The translations under genes and the position numbers were made by a program. The notes under the pieces were generated by a model. The model was not told the origin of the DNA, searched no databases, and worked only from the letters and a program-made list of their open reading frames with translations. This document shows, one piece after another, positions 8,409 through 16,823 of a stretch of DNA of 64,000 nucleotides. Source of the stretch: Herbiconiux ginsengi (lineage in GTDB: Bacteria; Actinomycetota; Actinomycetes; Actinomycetales; Microbacteriaceae); assembly GCF_900107435.1 (NCBI RefSeq), contig NZ_FNPZ01000003.1:124001-188000 (forward strand), given 5' to 3'. Numbering within the stretch: the first letter of the stretch is position 1; every line of letters begins with the position of its first letter.

Positions 8409-9333
8409 GCTGCTCGTCATCGGTGAGGCGCTCGTCGACGTGGTGTCGACCGCGGACGGTCGCGAGGCCCACGCCGGCGGAAGCCCCATGAACGTCGCGG
8501 TCGGTCTGGCCCGGTTGGGGGCATCCGTGACCCTGGCGACACGGATCGGCACCGACGAGAACGGGCGTCTTCTCTCGGATCATCTCGCTCGCTCGGGCGT
8601 GGAGCTGACGCGCGGGTCGGTCGATCCCGCCTTCCGCACCTCGTCGGCGACGGCGACCATCCAATCCGACGGATCGGCGCGGTACGACTTCGACATCACC
8701 TGGGACATCGCCGCTCCTCCGGTCGCCGGGTTCGGGGCGATCCATTCGGGGTCGATCGGGGCCCTGCTGTCGCCGGGAGGCGAGGTCGTCGCGGCCTGTT
8801 TCGAGGCCGCCGGGCCCGGCGTCCTCCGCTCGTTCGACCCGAACATCCGCCCGTCGGTGCTGGGACCGCGGGAGACCGTGCTCCCCGCCGTCGAGCGTCT
8901 CGCGCGCCGGAGCACCGTCATCAAGCTGAGCGACGAGGATGCGGCCTGGCTGCACCCGGGGCTCGATGCGGCCGAGGCGACGGCGCACTACGCGCGACTC
9001 GGGGCCACGATCGTGATCGTCACCCAGGGTGCATCCGGGAGCCTTCTCCGGCTCGGCGCGGAGACGGCGTTCGTCCCGGCCGTGACCACCGAGGTGGCCG
9101 ACACCATCGGGGCCGGCGACTCCTACATGGCGGGGCTGCTCTACTTCCTCACCACGACGGTCGGCATCGATCCGGTCGTGAGCGGGTCGGCTTCGTTGGC
9201 CGAGGCTGTGGACGCGGCCTCGTTCGCGGCGGCCTGCGCGGCCGTCACGGTGAGCCGGCCGGGCGCCGACCTGCCGCGGCTCGACGAGGTCGCCTCTCTC
9301 TCAACACTCCGTTCCGAAAGCGAGACCCCATGA
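8401..9333 (+). CDS. PfkB-family carbohydrate kinase (fructokinase-like)
   Basis: 310 residues, ribokinase/PfkB fold: N-terminal GEALVDVV and substrate-side AGGSPMNVAVGLARLGASV, C-terminal GAGDSYMAGL with the catalytic Asp of the GAGD anion hole. Located between LacI and GH91 with overlaps on both sides, it most likely phosphorylates the fructose set free by the GH91/GH32 enzymes. Fructokinase is inferred from context. Confidence 0.88.
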   Translation: MSELLVIGEALVDVVSTADGREAHAGGSPMNVAVGLARLGASVTLATRIGTDENGRLLSDHLARSGVELTRGSVDPAFRTSSATATIQSDGSARYDFDITWDIAAPPVAGFGAIHSGSIGALLSPGGEVVAACFEAAGPGVLRSFDPNIRPSVLGPRETVLPAVERLARRSTVIKLSDEDAAWLHPGLDAAEATAHYARLGATIVIVTQGASGSLLRLGAETAFVPAVTTEVADTIGAGDSYMAGLLYFLTTTVGIDPVVSGSASLAEAVDAASFAAACAAVTVSRPGADLPRLDEVASLSTLRSESETP

Positions 9334-10679
9334 GCGCCGCCAACCGGTATGACGTGACCGAGTGGCCCGTCGGAGACCCGTTCGACGACGTCGGCGAGGT
9401 GATGATGAGCATCCTCGCCGACATCAAGCGACGACAGTCCGCCACCGACGAGAACGACGGCGGCAAGCCGGGCGCCGTCATTTACATCCCGCCGGGGGAC
9501 TTCCGTCTGCGCACCCAGGTCGTGATCGACGCCAGCTTCCTCCGGATCGAAGGCTCCGGTCACGGATTCACCTCGTCGAGCATCCGTTTCAACGTGCCCG
9601 AAGACGAGTGGCCCGATCTGCACGAACTCTGGCCGGGCGGCAGCCGAATCCTCGTCGACATCCCTCCGGAGAGGCGCGCGCAGCGATCCGACGGCGCCGC
9701 CTTCCTCGTCGAACGGCAGGGGAGTCCGCGGATCAGCTCGGTGGAGTTCTCGAACTTCTGCATCGACGGTCTGCACTTCACCGCCGACGGCTCCGACCGG
9801 CATCCGGAGAACACCTACGCGAACGGGAAGACCGGCATCCACGTCGCCGGCGCCAACGATTCGTTCCGGGTGAACGGCATGGGGTTCGTCTACCTCGAGC
9901 ACGCTCTCACCATCCACAACGCGGATGCGCTGTCGATCCACGACAACTTCGTCGCCGAGTGCGGGAGCTGCATCGAGCTGCGCGGGTGGGGTCAGGCGTC
10001 GAAGATCACCGACAACCTCATCGGAGCCGGCCCGAGCGGCTACTCGATCTACGCCGAGAACCACGGCGGCCTCCTCGTCACGGCGAACAACGTCTTTCCG
10101 CGCGGTGCGAGCAGCGTGTACTTCAGCGGCGTCACGCGCTCGAGCATCACGGCCAATCGGTTGCACTCCTTCTACCCGGGCATGGTCGTTCTCGACGCCG
10201 ACAGCTCCGAGAACCTCGTGGCCTCCAACCATCTGCTGCGCGACCACGAGCCCTGGACCCCGTTCCTCGGAGTCGACAACGGTCTCGACGACGGCTACGG
10301 ACTGGTGCGGATCAGCGGCAACGGCAACTCCGTCATCGGCAACCACATCTCCGAGGTCGTCGACTCCCGGAGCCTCCGGTCTGCCGGCACCCCGCCGACG
10401 ATCATCAGACTGGTGGCGGGCACGGGCAACTACGTGGCGACCAACCATGTCGTGGCGAGCGACGTGAGCGCGTCGTCGAGCGGCTCCGCGTTCGAGGCCC
10501 AGGTCGACGCCCTGCTGAGCACGGCGGTGTCGAACTCCCTCGACGTGCTGACCGTCGTGGCCGACCCGGAATCGACGGGCAACACGATCCTCGACTCGGG
10601 GACCGAGGCCCAGATCGTCGCCGATCGGCGCGCCAACGCGGTGAGGGCCACCCCCACGATCGGCGCCCCCAGCGCCTGA
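9330..10679 (+). CDS. GH91 enzyme: inulin fructotransferase / DFA hydrolase
   Basis: 449 residues matching the right-handed beta-helix family GH91. Seen: YDVTEWPV start, IPPGDFRLRTQVVID, NGMGFVYLEHAL, the IHDNFVAECGSCIEL stretch and AENHGGLLVTANNVFPRG. Asp205 and Glu216 are eleven residues apart, the spacing of the catalytic Asp/Glu pair in this family. Secreted inulin fructotransferases carry a signal peptide; this protein has none and is encoded behind an importer and kinase. An intracellular difructose-dianhydride hydrolase (DFA-IIIase-like) is therefore the better reading. ATGA overlap with the kinase. Which DFA (I or III) cannot be told. Confidence 0.88.
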   Translation: MSAANRYDVTEWPVGDPFDDVGEVMMSILADIKRRQSATDENDGGKPGAVIYIPPGDFRLRTQVVIDASFLRIEGSGHGFTSSSIRFNVPEDEWPDLHELWPGGSRILVDIPPERRAQRSDGAAFLVERQGSPRISSVEFSNFCIDGLHFTADGSDRHPENTYANGKTGIHVAGANDSFRVNGMGFVYLEHALTIHNADALSIHDNFVAECGSCIELRGWGQASKITDNLIGAGPSGYSIYAENHGGLLVTANNVFPRGASSVYFSGVTRSSITANRLHSFYPGMVVLDADSSENLVASNHLLRDHEPWTPFLGVDNGLDDGYGLVRISGNGNSVIGNHISEVVDSRSLRSAGTPPTIIRLVAGTGNYVATNHVVASDVSASSSGSAFEAQVDALLSTAVSNSLDVLTVVADPESTGNTILDSGTEAQIVADRRANAVRATPTIGAPSA

Positions 10680-10690
10680 CGGAGTCGCCG

Positions 10691-10927
10691 GCCGAGCGGA
10701 TGGTCGCGGTCGGCCTCAGACGGATGCCCGGCGCCCGAGTGGATGGCCGCGGTCGGCCTCAGACGGATGTCCGGGGGTCCGACGGTCGAGTGACGGTCGC
10801 GGTCGCCCTCAGGCGGATGTCCAGGGGCCTGACGGCCGAGCGGGCGGTCGCGGTCGGCCTGACGGACGCCCGGGGCCAGACGGCCGAGTGACGGCCGCGG
10901 TTCGCCTCAGACGGATGCCCGCGGAAC
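10691..10927. repeat. Five imperfect tandem repeats, about 45-50 bp each
   Basis: Units begin near 10691, 10735, 10784, 10834 and 10882 and share gccgagcgg / gtcgcggtcggcctcag / acggatgcccggg blocks with drift in between. They fill the gap between the converging GH91 and LacI genes; the last unit runs into the LacI reading frame and supplies its stop codon (10907-10909). No spacers of constant length separate the repeats, so this is not a CRISPR array. Confidence 0.7.
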
Positions 10928-11938
10928 CGGCGGGCAGGAGATCGCGAGCGGCGCTCCCGTCGGGGCCTCTTGCAGTCCGAGGAGCACCCGCACCCCCGCT
11001 GCGCCGAGTTCGTAGTGGGGGAGCGCGACCGTCGACAGCGGCGGCCGAAGGTGAGCGGCGATGACCTCCTGGTTGTCGAAGCCCACGACCGCGATGTCGT
11101 TCGGGATGGTCAGGCCGAGTTCGCGCAGGCCGTCGTAGAGACCCATCGCCACCCGGTCGTTGTGACAGAAGACGCCGGTCACGCCGAGGTCGCGGATGCG
11201 GCCGGCGACGGCGTATCCGCCCTCCTGTTCGGGCGCGGCATCCAACACCAGAGTGGGGTCGAAGGCGATACCGGCACCCTGCAAGGCGTCGCGGTAGCCG
11301 GCCAGACGGCCTGATCGCGCGGGCGACGGGGTGGTGGTGTTCACGAACGCGATGCGGGTGTGGCCCGCGTTCAGCAGCAACCGGGTGGCCACGTTTCCCC
11401 CTTCCCGCTCGTCGGGCACGACCGCGGGGGCGGGCGTCGCGGTGTCGAAGCAGTCGACGAGCACGTACTCGGTCTCGTGCAGCGCCGGCGGAGCGGTGAC
11501 GGCGCGGTGGTACCACGTGGAGTAGAGGATGCCCCGCACTTTGTGCTCGAGCATCATCGAGATGGCGGCCTCCTCCGCGGCGAGATCGCCCTCGGTGTTG
11601 GCGACGAGCAGCACATAGCCGTGCTTCCAGGCCTCGTCCTGGGCGCCGTGGATGATCTGACCGGCGAACGGGGTGGTGGCGATCGCGTCGGCGACGAGGC
11701 CGATGAAGTTCGAGCTCCCGCTGGAGAGCGTCTTCGCGAGAGCGTTCGGACGGAATCCCAGCTCCTTGACGGCGTCGAGCACGCGCTGCCGTGCCTCGGG
11801 CCCGATCCTCGCCCCCTTCTTGTCGTTGACCACGTACGACACGGTCGCGATCGACACTCCGGCCGCCTCGGCCACCTGGCGCATCGTGATGGGCTGGCCC
11901 GCCCGGTCGGCGCTCATCGGTTCACTCGTTTCGGACAC
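10907..11938 (-). CDS. LacI-family regulator of second fructan locus
   Basis: 343 residues with helix-turn-helix TMRQVAEAAGVSIATVSYVV (residues 18-37) and a PBP-like sensor. Last gene of a minus-strand operon; seven bases separate it from the permease stop. The probable targets are the paired TNAANCGNTTNA sites at 16706-16759. Its 3' end lies in the tandem repeat array, so the last few residues (about PPVPRASV) may have been reshaped by the repeat. Confidence 0.9.
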   Translation of the reverse strand: MSETSEPMSADRAGQPITMRQVAEAAGVSIATVSYVVNDKKGARIGPEARQRVLDAVKELGFRPNALAKTLSSGSSNFIGLVADAIATTPFAGQIIHGAQDEAWKHGYVLLVANTEGDLAAEEAAISMMLEHKVRGILYSTWYHRAVTAPPALHETEYVLVDCFDTATPAPAVVPDEREGGNVATRLLLNAGHTRIAFVNTTTPSPARSGRLAGYRDALQGAGIAFDPTLVLDAAPEQEGGYAVAGRIRDLGVTGVFCHNDRVAMGLYDGLRELGLTIPNDIAVVGFDNQEVIAAHLRPPLSTVALPHYELGAAGVRVLLGLQEAPTGAPLAISCPPVPRASV

Positions 11939-11945
11939 GTGACGA

Positions 11946-12842
11946 TCATCCCTTAGTCGCGCCGCTCGCGAGGCTGTAGGTCATGGCTTTGTTCAAGACC
12001 AGGAACACCAGGAGCAACGGGGTGATGCTCACGCACACCGCGGCGAAGGTCGCGGTCCAGTCGACCTTGCCCATCGCGCCGATGTAGTTCTGCAGCCCGA
12101 GCGGGATCGTCTTGAGGTCGTCGGTCAGCACGAAGGTGTTGGCGAAGATGAAGTCGTTCCAGATGAAGATGCTGTTGACCATCGCCACCGTCACCATCGT
12201 GTTCACCGACAACGGCAGGGTGATCTGCCCGAAGATGCGGTAGGGCCCCGCGCCGTCGAGTGACGCCGCCTCGTAGATCTCGCCGGGGATGTACTCGTAG
12301 AACGACGAGAAGAGGTAGATCGACGTCGGAAGCGCGAACCCGGCGAGCGGGATGATGATCGACTGGTACGTGTCGAGCAGGTTGACCGCGGCGTAGTCGA
12401 CGAAGAGCGGCACCAGGGCCACCTGCACCGGCACGATGATGCCGATGAGGAACAGCGCCCGCACGAACTTGCTGAAGCGGAAGCCCAGCACCTGCAGGGC
12501 ATAGGCCCCCATCATCCCGAGGAAGACGATCACCACGATCGCGCCGACCGTGACGATGAGGGAGTTCAGGATGTTGAGGCCCAGGTTCCCCGTGGCGAAG
12601 GCTCGCGTGTAGTTGTCGAAGGTGATCTCGGTGGGGAGGGCGAAGGGATTGCCTCCGGCGAAGTCCTGCTCGGTGCGCACGCTCGTGATGAAGAGCCACG
12701 CGAGGGGGTAGACCTGCACGATGACGATCAGCGCGACGATGACGCCGGTGAGCTTGCGCTGCAGATGCAACTGTCGGCGGCGCGGCCGCGGCAGGCTCTC
12801 CTGCTCGGAGGGGCGGATGGGGCGGGTCGCCGTGAGCGTCAT
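11946..12842 (-). CDS. ABC sugar permease, MalG type
   Basis: 298 residues with a 30-residue charged N-terminus, six helices and EAA loop YEAASLDGAGPYRIFGQITL. Its start overlaps the stop of the preceding permease by four bases. Forms the channel with the gene at 12839-13720. Confidence 0.9.
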   Translation of the reverse strand: MTLTATRPIRPSEQESLPRPRRRQLHLQRKLTGVIVALIVIVQVYPLAWLFITSVRTEQDFAGGNPFALPTEITFDNYTRAFATGNLGLNILNSLIVTVGAIVVIVFLGMMGAYALQVLGFRFSKFVRALFLIGIIVPVQVALVPLFVDYAAVNLLDTYQSIIIPLAGFALPTSIYLFSSFYEYIPGEIYEAASLDGAGPYRIFGQITLPLSVNTMVTVAMVNSIFIWNDFIFANTFVLTDDLKTIPLGLQNYIGAMGKVDWTATFAAVCVSITPLLLVFLVLNKAMTYSLASGATKG

Positions 12843-13720
12843 GCGTCGGCCTTACGTCGGAGGAGCAGGAAGATGAGGCCGACCGCGACGAGGCACTCCA
12901 CCACCACGAAGACCGAGATCGTGCTCGCGTAGCCGTAGTTCGTGCTCGTGAACGCCGTCTTGTACATGTAGGTCGTGAGGAGCTCGGACGACTGGCCGGG
13001 GCCGCCGTTGGTGAGGAGGTAGGGGATGTCGAACCCGCGGAGGGCGTTCGTGGTGGCGATGATGGTCGTCGTGATCCACACGGGGCGGATGTAGGGGAAC
13101 CGGATGCGCCAGAACGTCTGCCACCACGACGCCCCGTCGAGCTTCGCCGCCTCCTCGAGCTCGGCCGGCACGGCGAGCAGAGCGGCGTAGATGATGAGCA
13201 TGTAGAGCCCGGTGAAGCGCCATCCCTCCGGCACGGAGACGGCGGCCAGCACCGTGCCGACGTCGGAGAGCCAGGCGTTCTGCAGGTTGCCGAGGCCGAT
13301 GAACTCCAGCACCTGGTTGATGAGTCCCTCGGGGTCGAGGGAGTAGATGCGCTGGAACAGGAACGCGATCGCCACGGTGGAGATCACCGCAGGCAGGATG
13401 TAGAGCGTCTTGACGACTTCGCGTCCCCGGCGGAGCAGGGTGAGCAGGCTCGCCACGATCAGCGCCCCTCCGAGCTGGAGAACCAGGCAGATCACCACGT
13501 AGCCGAGGGTGTTGCGGAACGCGATCCAGAACACGGTGTCACCCGTGAACATCCGGATGTAGTTCTCGAACCCCACGAAGAGCATCGGGCTGATGCCGTC
13601 CCAGTCGAAGAAGCTGAGGAACAGCGACTGGAAGATGGGCAGCAGCACGGCGATGCCGTACAGGGCGAGCGGCGGTAGCAGGAAGACCAGCACGGAGAGG
13701 CGTGACCGCTGGGGAAGCAT
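12839..13720 (-). CDS. ABC sugar permease, MalF type
   Basis: 293 residues, six helices, EAA loop EEAAKLDGASWWQTFWRIRF. The partner permease follows with an ATGA overlap and the binding-protein gene precedes it, separated by 58 bases that hold a 9-bp hairpin. No ATPase gene in the operon; a shared ATPase elsewhere is assumed. Confidence 0.9.
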   Translation of the reverse strand: MLPQRSRLSVLVFLLPPLALYGIAVLLPIFQSLFLSFFDWDGISPMLFVGFENYIRMFTGDTVFWIAFRNTLGYVVICLVLQLGGALIVASLLTLLRRGREVVKTLYILPAVISTVAIAFLFQRIYSLDPEGLINQVLEFIGLGNLQNAWLSDVGTVLAAVSVPEGWRFTGLYMLIIYAALLAVPAELEEAAKLDGASWWQTFWRIRFPYIRPVWITTTIIATTNALRGFDIPYLLTNGGPGQSSELLTTYMYKTAFTSTNYGYASTISVFVVVECLVAVGLIFLLLRRKADA

Positions 13721-13734
13721 CGGCGTCCCCTTCC

Positions 13735-13756
13735 TGTGGGGCCCGGAGGCCCCACA
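13735..13756 (-). terminator. Intercistronic hairpin after binding-protein gene
   Basis: Perfect arms TGTGGGGCC / GGCCCCACA (13735-13743, 13748-13756) with loop CGGA, between the binding-protein stop and the permease start. Same position as the hairpins at 5483 and 55130; no T-run. Confidence 0.65.
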
Positions 13757-13778
13757 TCAGGCGTGGATGGGTGGGCGG

Positions 13779-15128
13779 TTACTGGAAGGCTTTCGGCCCG
13801 TTGTCGGCGATCACGCCGTCCATGGTGCTGATGAACTCGTCGGGGTCGACCTCGCCCTGCAGCAACAGGGTGAGTTCCTGCTGGAGACGGGTGTTCGAGG
13901 TCGGGTCGAGCTGGGTGTCCCACGGCATCGCCGTCTTCTCGCCGACGTCGTTGGCCTGGTCGACCGCGCGCTGATAGAGAGGAGTGGCGTTGTCTGGGAT
14001 GGTGGTCTGCACGTTCGTGGTGGGGGAGAGCGCGCCGGTGGCCGCGTACACCTCGGGGTAGCGCTTGAGGGCGAAGGAGAGGAAGTCGCGCACCAGCGGG
14101 TCGTAGGTCTTCGCGTTCACGGCCATGCCGATGCCCGACGGCGAGACGTACTCGTTGGCGGCCGTCACCGAGTCGGCGGTGACCGGAAGCGTGAAGTAGT
14201 CGATGTCGTCGCGCACCGAGGGGTCGAGTGCGTCGGTGGCGAGGCTGTTCAGCTCCCAGGTGCCGATGTTGTACACGGCGGCCTTGCCCGAGGTGAAGGA
14301 GGCCTGGGCGTCGGAGTATCCGGTCGACGAGAAGCCGTCTTGGAAGCATCCGGCCGATCCGAGGTCGCTCAGCCACTGCACGGCCTGCTCACCGGTCGCG
14401 TCGCTGAGCTTCGCGTCGCCCTTCTTGAGCTGCTGCACGTAGTCGGGACCCGCGGTGCGGAAGGGGTAGTAGGCCATGTACCGCTCGAGCGGCCACTGGT
14501 CTTGGCCGTCGAGTGCGATGGGGGTGATGCCGGCAGCGCGGAGCTTCGTGCACATCGCGGGGAAGTCGTCGAGGGTCTTCGGCACCTCGACCCCGGCCTG
14601 CTCGAACAGGGCCTTGTTGTACCAGAAGAACTCCAGCTGGAACTCGAACGGCACCATGTAGAGGGAGCCGTCGTCGAACCGCTGGTAGTTCAGAGCGGCC
14701 GGCCGGTAGTCGTCGTAGACGCCGAGATCTTTCAGCAACGCCTCGGCGTCCATCATCGTGCCTTGCGAGGCGAGCTTCTGGGCGAACGGGGTCGCATCCG
14801 TGTCGAACAGTTCGGGCAGCTTGTTCGCGGCGGCCAGAGTCTCGTACTTCTGGATGTACGACGGTCGGTCGGGCGTGGTGATCAGGTTGAGGGCGAAGCC
14901 GGGGTGGTCTTTCGCGTACTCGTCGGCGATCTGCTCCATCGCGGTGATCACGCCGCCGTCGGACGGCCGGGAGAGCAGCCAGGAGATCTCGCGGGGAACG
15001 ATCTCGCCTTCAGGGCTCACATCGGTCGGGTCGCTGCTGCCGGAGCTGCCACCGGAGCAGCCGCTGAGCAGCAATCCGATGGTGGCCACCGTGGCTGCGA
15101 GGGCGAGTCGTGTGCGGGTCTTGTTCAT
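13779..15128 (-). CDS. ABC sugar-binding lipoprotein (second fructan locus)
   Basis: 449 residues, solute-binding protein family 1. Signal sequence with lipobox LLSGC (Cys24) and a Gly/Ser-rich tether. ATG 15128 is preferred over the in-frame ATGs at 15137 and 15143 because GGAG lies nine bases upstream. It captures the sugar for the permeases that follow; the neighbouring GH32 enzyme suggests a short fructo-oligosaccharide. Confidence 0.9.
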   Translation of the reverse strand: MNKTRTRLALAATVATIGLLLSGCSGGSSGSSDPTDVSPEGEIVPREISWLLSRPSDGGVITAMEQIADEYAKDHPGFALNLITTPDRPSYIQKYETLAAANKLPELFDTDATPFAQKLASQGTMMDAEALLKDLGVYDDYRPAALNYQRFDDGSLYMVPFEFQLEFFWYNKALFEQAGVEVPKTLDDFPAMCTKLRAAGITPIALDGQDQWPLERYMAYYPFRTAGPDYVQQLKKGDAKLSDATGEQAVQWLSDLGSAGCFQDGFSSTGYSDAQASFTSGKAAVYNIGTWELNSLATDALDPSVRDDIDYFTLPVTADSVTAANEYVSPSGIGMAVNAKTYDPLVRDFLSFALKRYPEVYAATGALSPTTNVQTTIPDNATPLYQRAVDQANDVGEKTAMPWDTQLDPTSNTRLQQELTLLLQGEVDPDEFISTMDGVIADNGPKAFQ

Positions 15129-15190
15129 GTGTTCCATCTCCATTGATCGAAGGGTAGGTGAGGATTGGTGCTGGTGGCGAAGCGTGAAGG

Positions 15191-16687
15191 TCAGGCGTAC
15201 TGCCGGTCGGAACGGGTCATCGCGGAATCCGCGTCGGAGGCGGGGGATCGGTCGGGCCGCGCCGACACCTCGAAGTGGTGCGCGGTCACCGATCCCTCGC
15301 CGACGAACACGCCGATGCGGCCGCCGGTGTGGTCGTAGATCCGGGTGCTGAGGGTGGTGCGGTCGTCGAGGTTCACGACGCACAGGTCGTTCTCCACGAT
15401 CACGTCGAGCCGGTGCCGGCCGGGCGCGAGATCGCACGGGCGCTCCAGCTCGATGAGGAACGGCACGTCGCCGGAGATCTCCCACTGCCCGTCGCCCGTG
15501 CGCCGCCGGGGCCAGCGATCGAAGACCATCCGGTTGCGCTTGGGTTCGAGACGCACGATGTAGGAGGCATCGCCGTCGCCGCTGGAGCGGAGGAGAAGGC
15601 CGCATTCCGTGGTTCCGTGCTCGATGTCGAGCGTGACCGAGGCGCGGAAGGCGGCCGGTGTTTCCTGGTCGGAGAGCAGCGCGGTGTAGCCGTCCGGGGC
15701 GGCGAGCACGAGGGGGTCGCCGCTCGGGCGGCCGGCAAAGGTGGTGGTCACGGCCTCACTGAAGCTCTCTCGCGTTTCGGCGGCGAAGCCGAAGGCGAGC
15801 GTGCCGTCCGCGTTCTGTCGTGCTTCGAGCACCGACAGGGTGCCGGCCCACTGCCAGGCCCCGTCGTCGCGGGAATCCTCCTTGCTCGCGATCCAGCCGA
15901 AGAAGAAGCGGCGGCCGTTCAGCTCGGCGGTCTTCGAGGCGTAGAAGGCGCGGCCGTCGATGCTGTCGAACTCGGGAACCTGCCACGGGCCGTCGAGGGA
16001 GCGGGCCATCCGATAGCGCGTCGTGAAGCCTTCGGAGAACTCCGAGTAGACGAGGTACCACCAGTCGCCCCACTGGAACACCTCGGGGCATTCGTGAGCG
16101 ATGTAGCGGCGAGGATCCCAGAACGGCTCCACGGGCTCCCACGTGACGAGGTCGGTCGAGATGCACTGGGCGATCACGCCGCGCCGCCGCTCGGGGCCGT
16201 CGGTGTGCCGGGCGGCGATGAGCATCCGCCAGACTCCGGCGGCCTCGTCGCGGAACACGAAGGGATCGCGCCAGTCGGCGGATTCGTAGCCGGCGGATGC
16301 GCCGAAGGTGTGCTCCGGATGCCGGGTCCAGCTGGTCATCCCGTCTGAACTGGTGGCGTGCATCACCAGCTGCAGCGGAAGTCCGTCGGAGCCCAGGTGG
16401 CGCGGGTTCTGGCCGGTGTAGAAGAGGTGGAAGGTGTTCCCCTGCTGCACGATGCTTCCGGTGTAGACGTTGAAGTCGGGATCGTCGGTCGTGCCGTGTT
16501 CGAAGGCGAGCCCTTCGTCGTCGAAGTGGACGAGATCGCGCGTGGTGACGAGGTGCCACGGGGTGCCCGGCTTCGGGTCGGACCGCTCTTCGTAGAGGTA
16601 GAAGAGCGCGAGGTCGCCGTCGTGCTGGAAGGGGATGATGTCTCCCACCCACGCGCCGCGCGGCTGGAAGAAAGTGTGATCGGGCAT
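15191..16687 (-). CDS. Atypical GH32 fructosidase (Aec43-like subfamily)
   Basis: 498 residues. GH32 five-blade propeller in which the usual WMNDP start is WVGD (residues 13-16, Asp16 as nucleophile), with DWRDPF (138-143, Asp141) and AHECPE (197-202, Glu199) intact, then a C-terminal beta-sandwich from about residue 330. WVGD, the RRYIAHECP block and WWYLVYSEFSE are the marks of the E. coli Aec43-like subfamily associated with short-chain fructo-oligosaccharides. There is no signal peptide, so it acts on imported sugar. First gene of a five-gene operon; AAAGGA before the ATG. Confidence 0.88.
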   Translation of the reverse strand: MPDHTFFQPRGAWVGDIIPFQHDGDLALFYLYEERSDPKPGTPWHLVTTRDLVHFDDEGLAFEHGTTDDPDFNVYTGSIVQQGNTFHLFYTGQNPRHLGSDGLPLQLVMHATSSDGMTSWTRHPEHTFGASAGYESADWRDPFVFRDEAAGVWRMLIAARHTDGPERRRGVIAQCISTDLVTWEPVEPFWDPRRYIAHECPEVFQWGDWWYLVYSEFSEGFTTRYRMARSLDGPWQVPEFDSIDGRAFYASKTAELNGRRFFFGWIASKEDSRDDGAWQWAGTLSVLEARQNADGTLAFGFAAETRESFSEAVTTTFAGRPSGDPLVLAAPDGYTALLSDQETPAAFRASVTLDIEHGTTECGLLLRSSGDGDASYIVRLEPKRNRMVFDRWPRRRTGDGQWEISGDVPFLIELERPCDLAPGRHRLDVIVENDLCVVNLDDRTTLSTRIYDHTGGRIGVFVGEGSVTAHHFEVSARPDRSPASDADSAMTRSDRQYA

Positions 16688-16705
16688 CGTCGTCGAGTCC
16701 TTTGG

Positions 16706-16759
16706 TTAAACGCTTGATCATGACCATAAGGGATGAAATTGAGATGATCAAGCGGTTAA
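16706..16759 (-). promoter_or_regulatory. Promoter bracketed by two LacI operators
   Basis: TTAAACGCTTGA (16706-16717) and TCAAGCGGTTAA (16748-16759) both fit TNAANCGNTTNA, and their centres are 42 bp (four helical turns) apart. Between them, on the minus strand, TTGATC is followed by 17 bases and TATGGT, a plausible -35/-10. A LacI dimer pair could loop and close the promoter of the second fructan operon. Confidence 0.65.
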
Positions 16760-16823
16760 GCAATTTAAGCGTCCGGCTGGCTCGTCGCCTGGCGAACGGC
16801 CGATCTCCGTCAGACTGGCTTCT

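Noticed and set aside
10691-10927. Possible CRISPR array
   Set aside because: Repeat units are contiguous and drift; there are no constant repeats with unique spacers and no cas genes.
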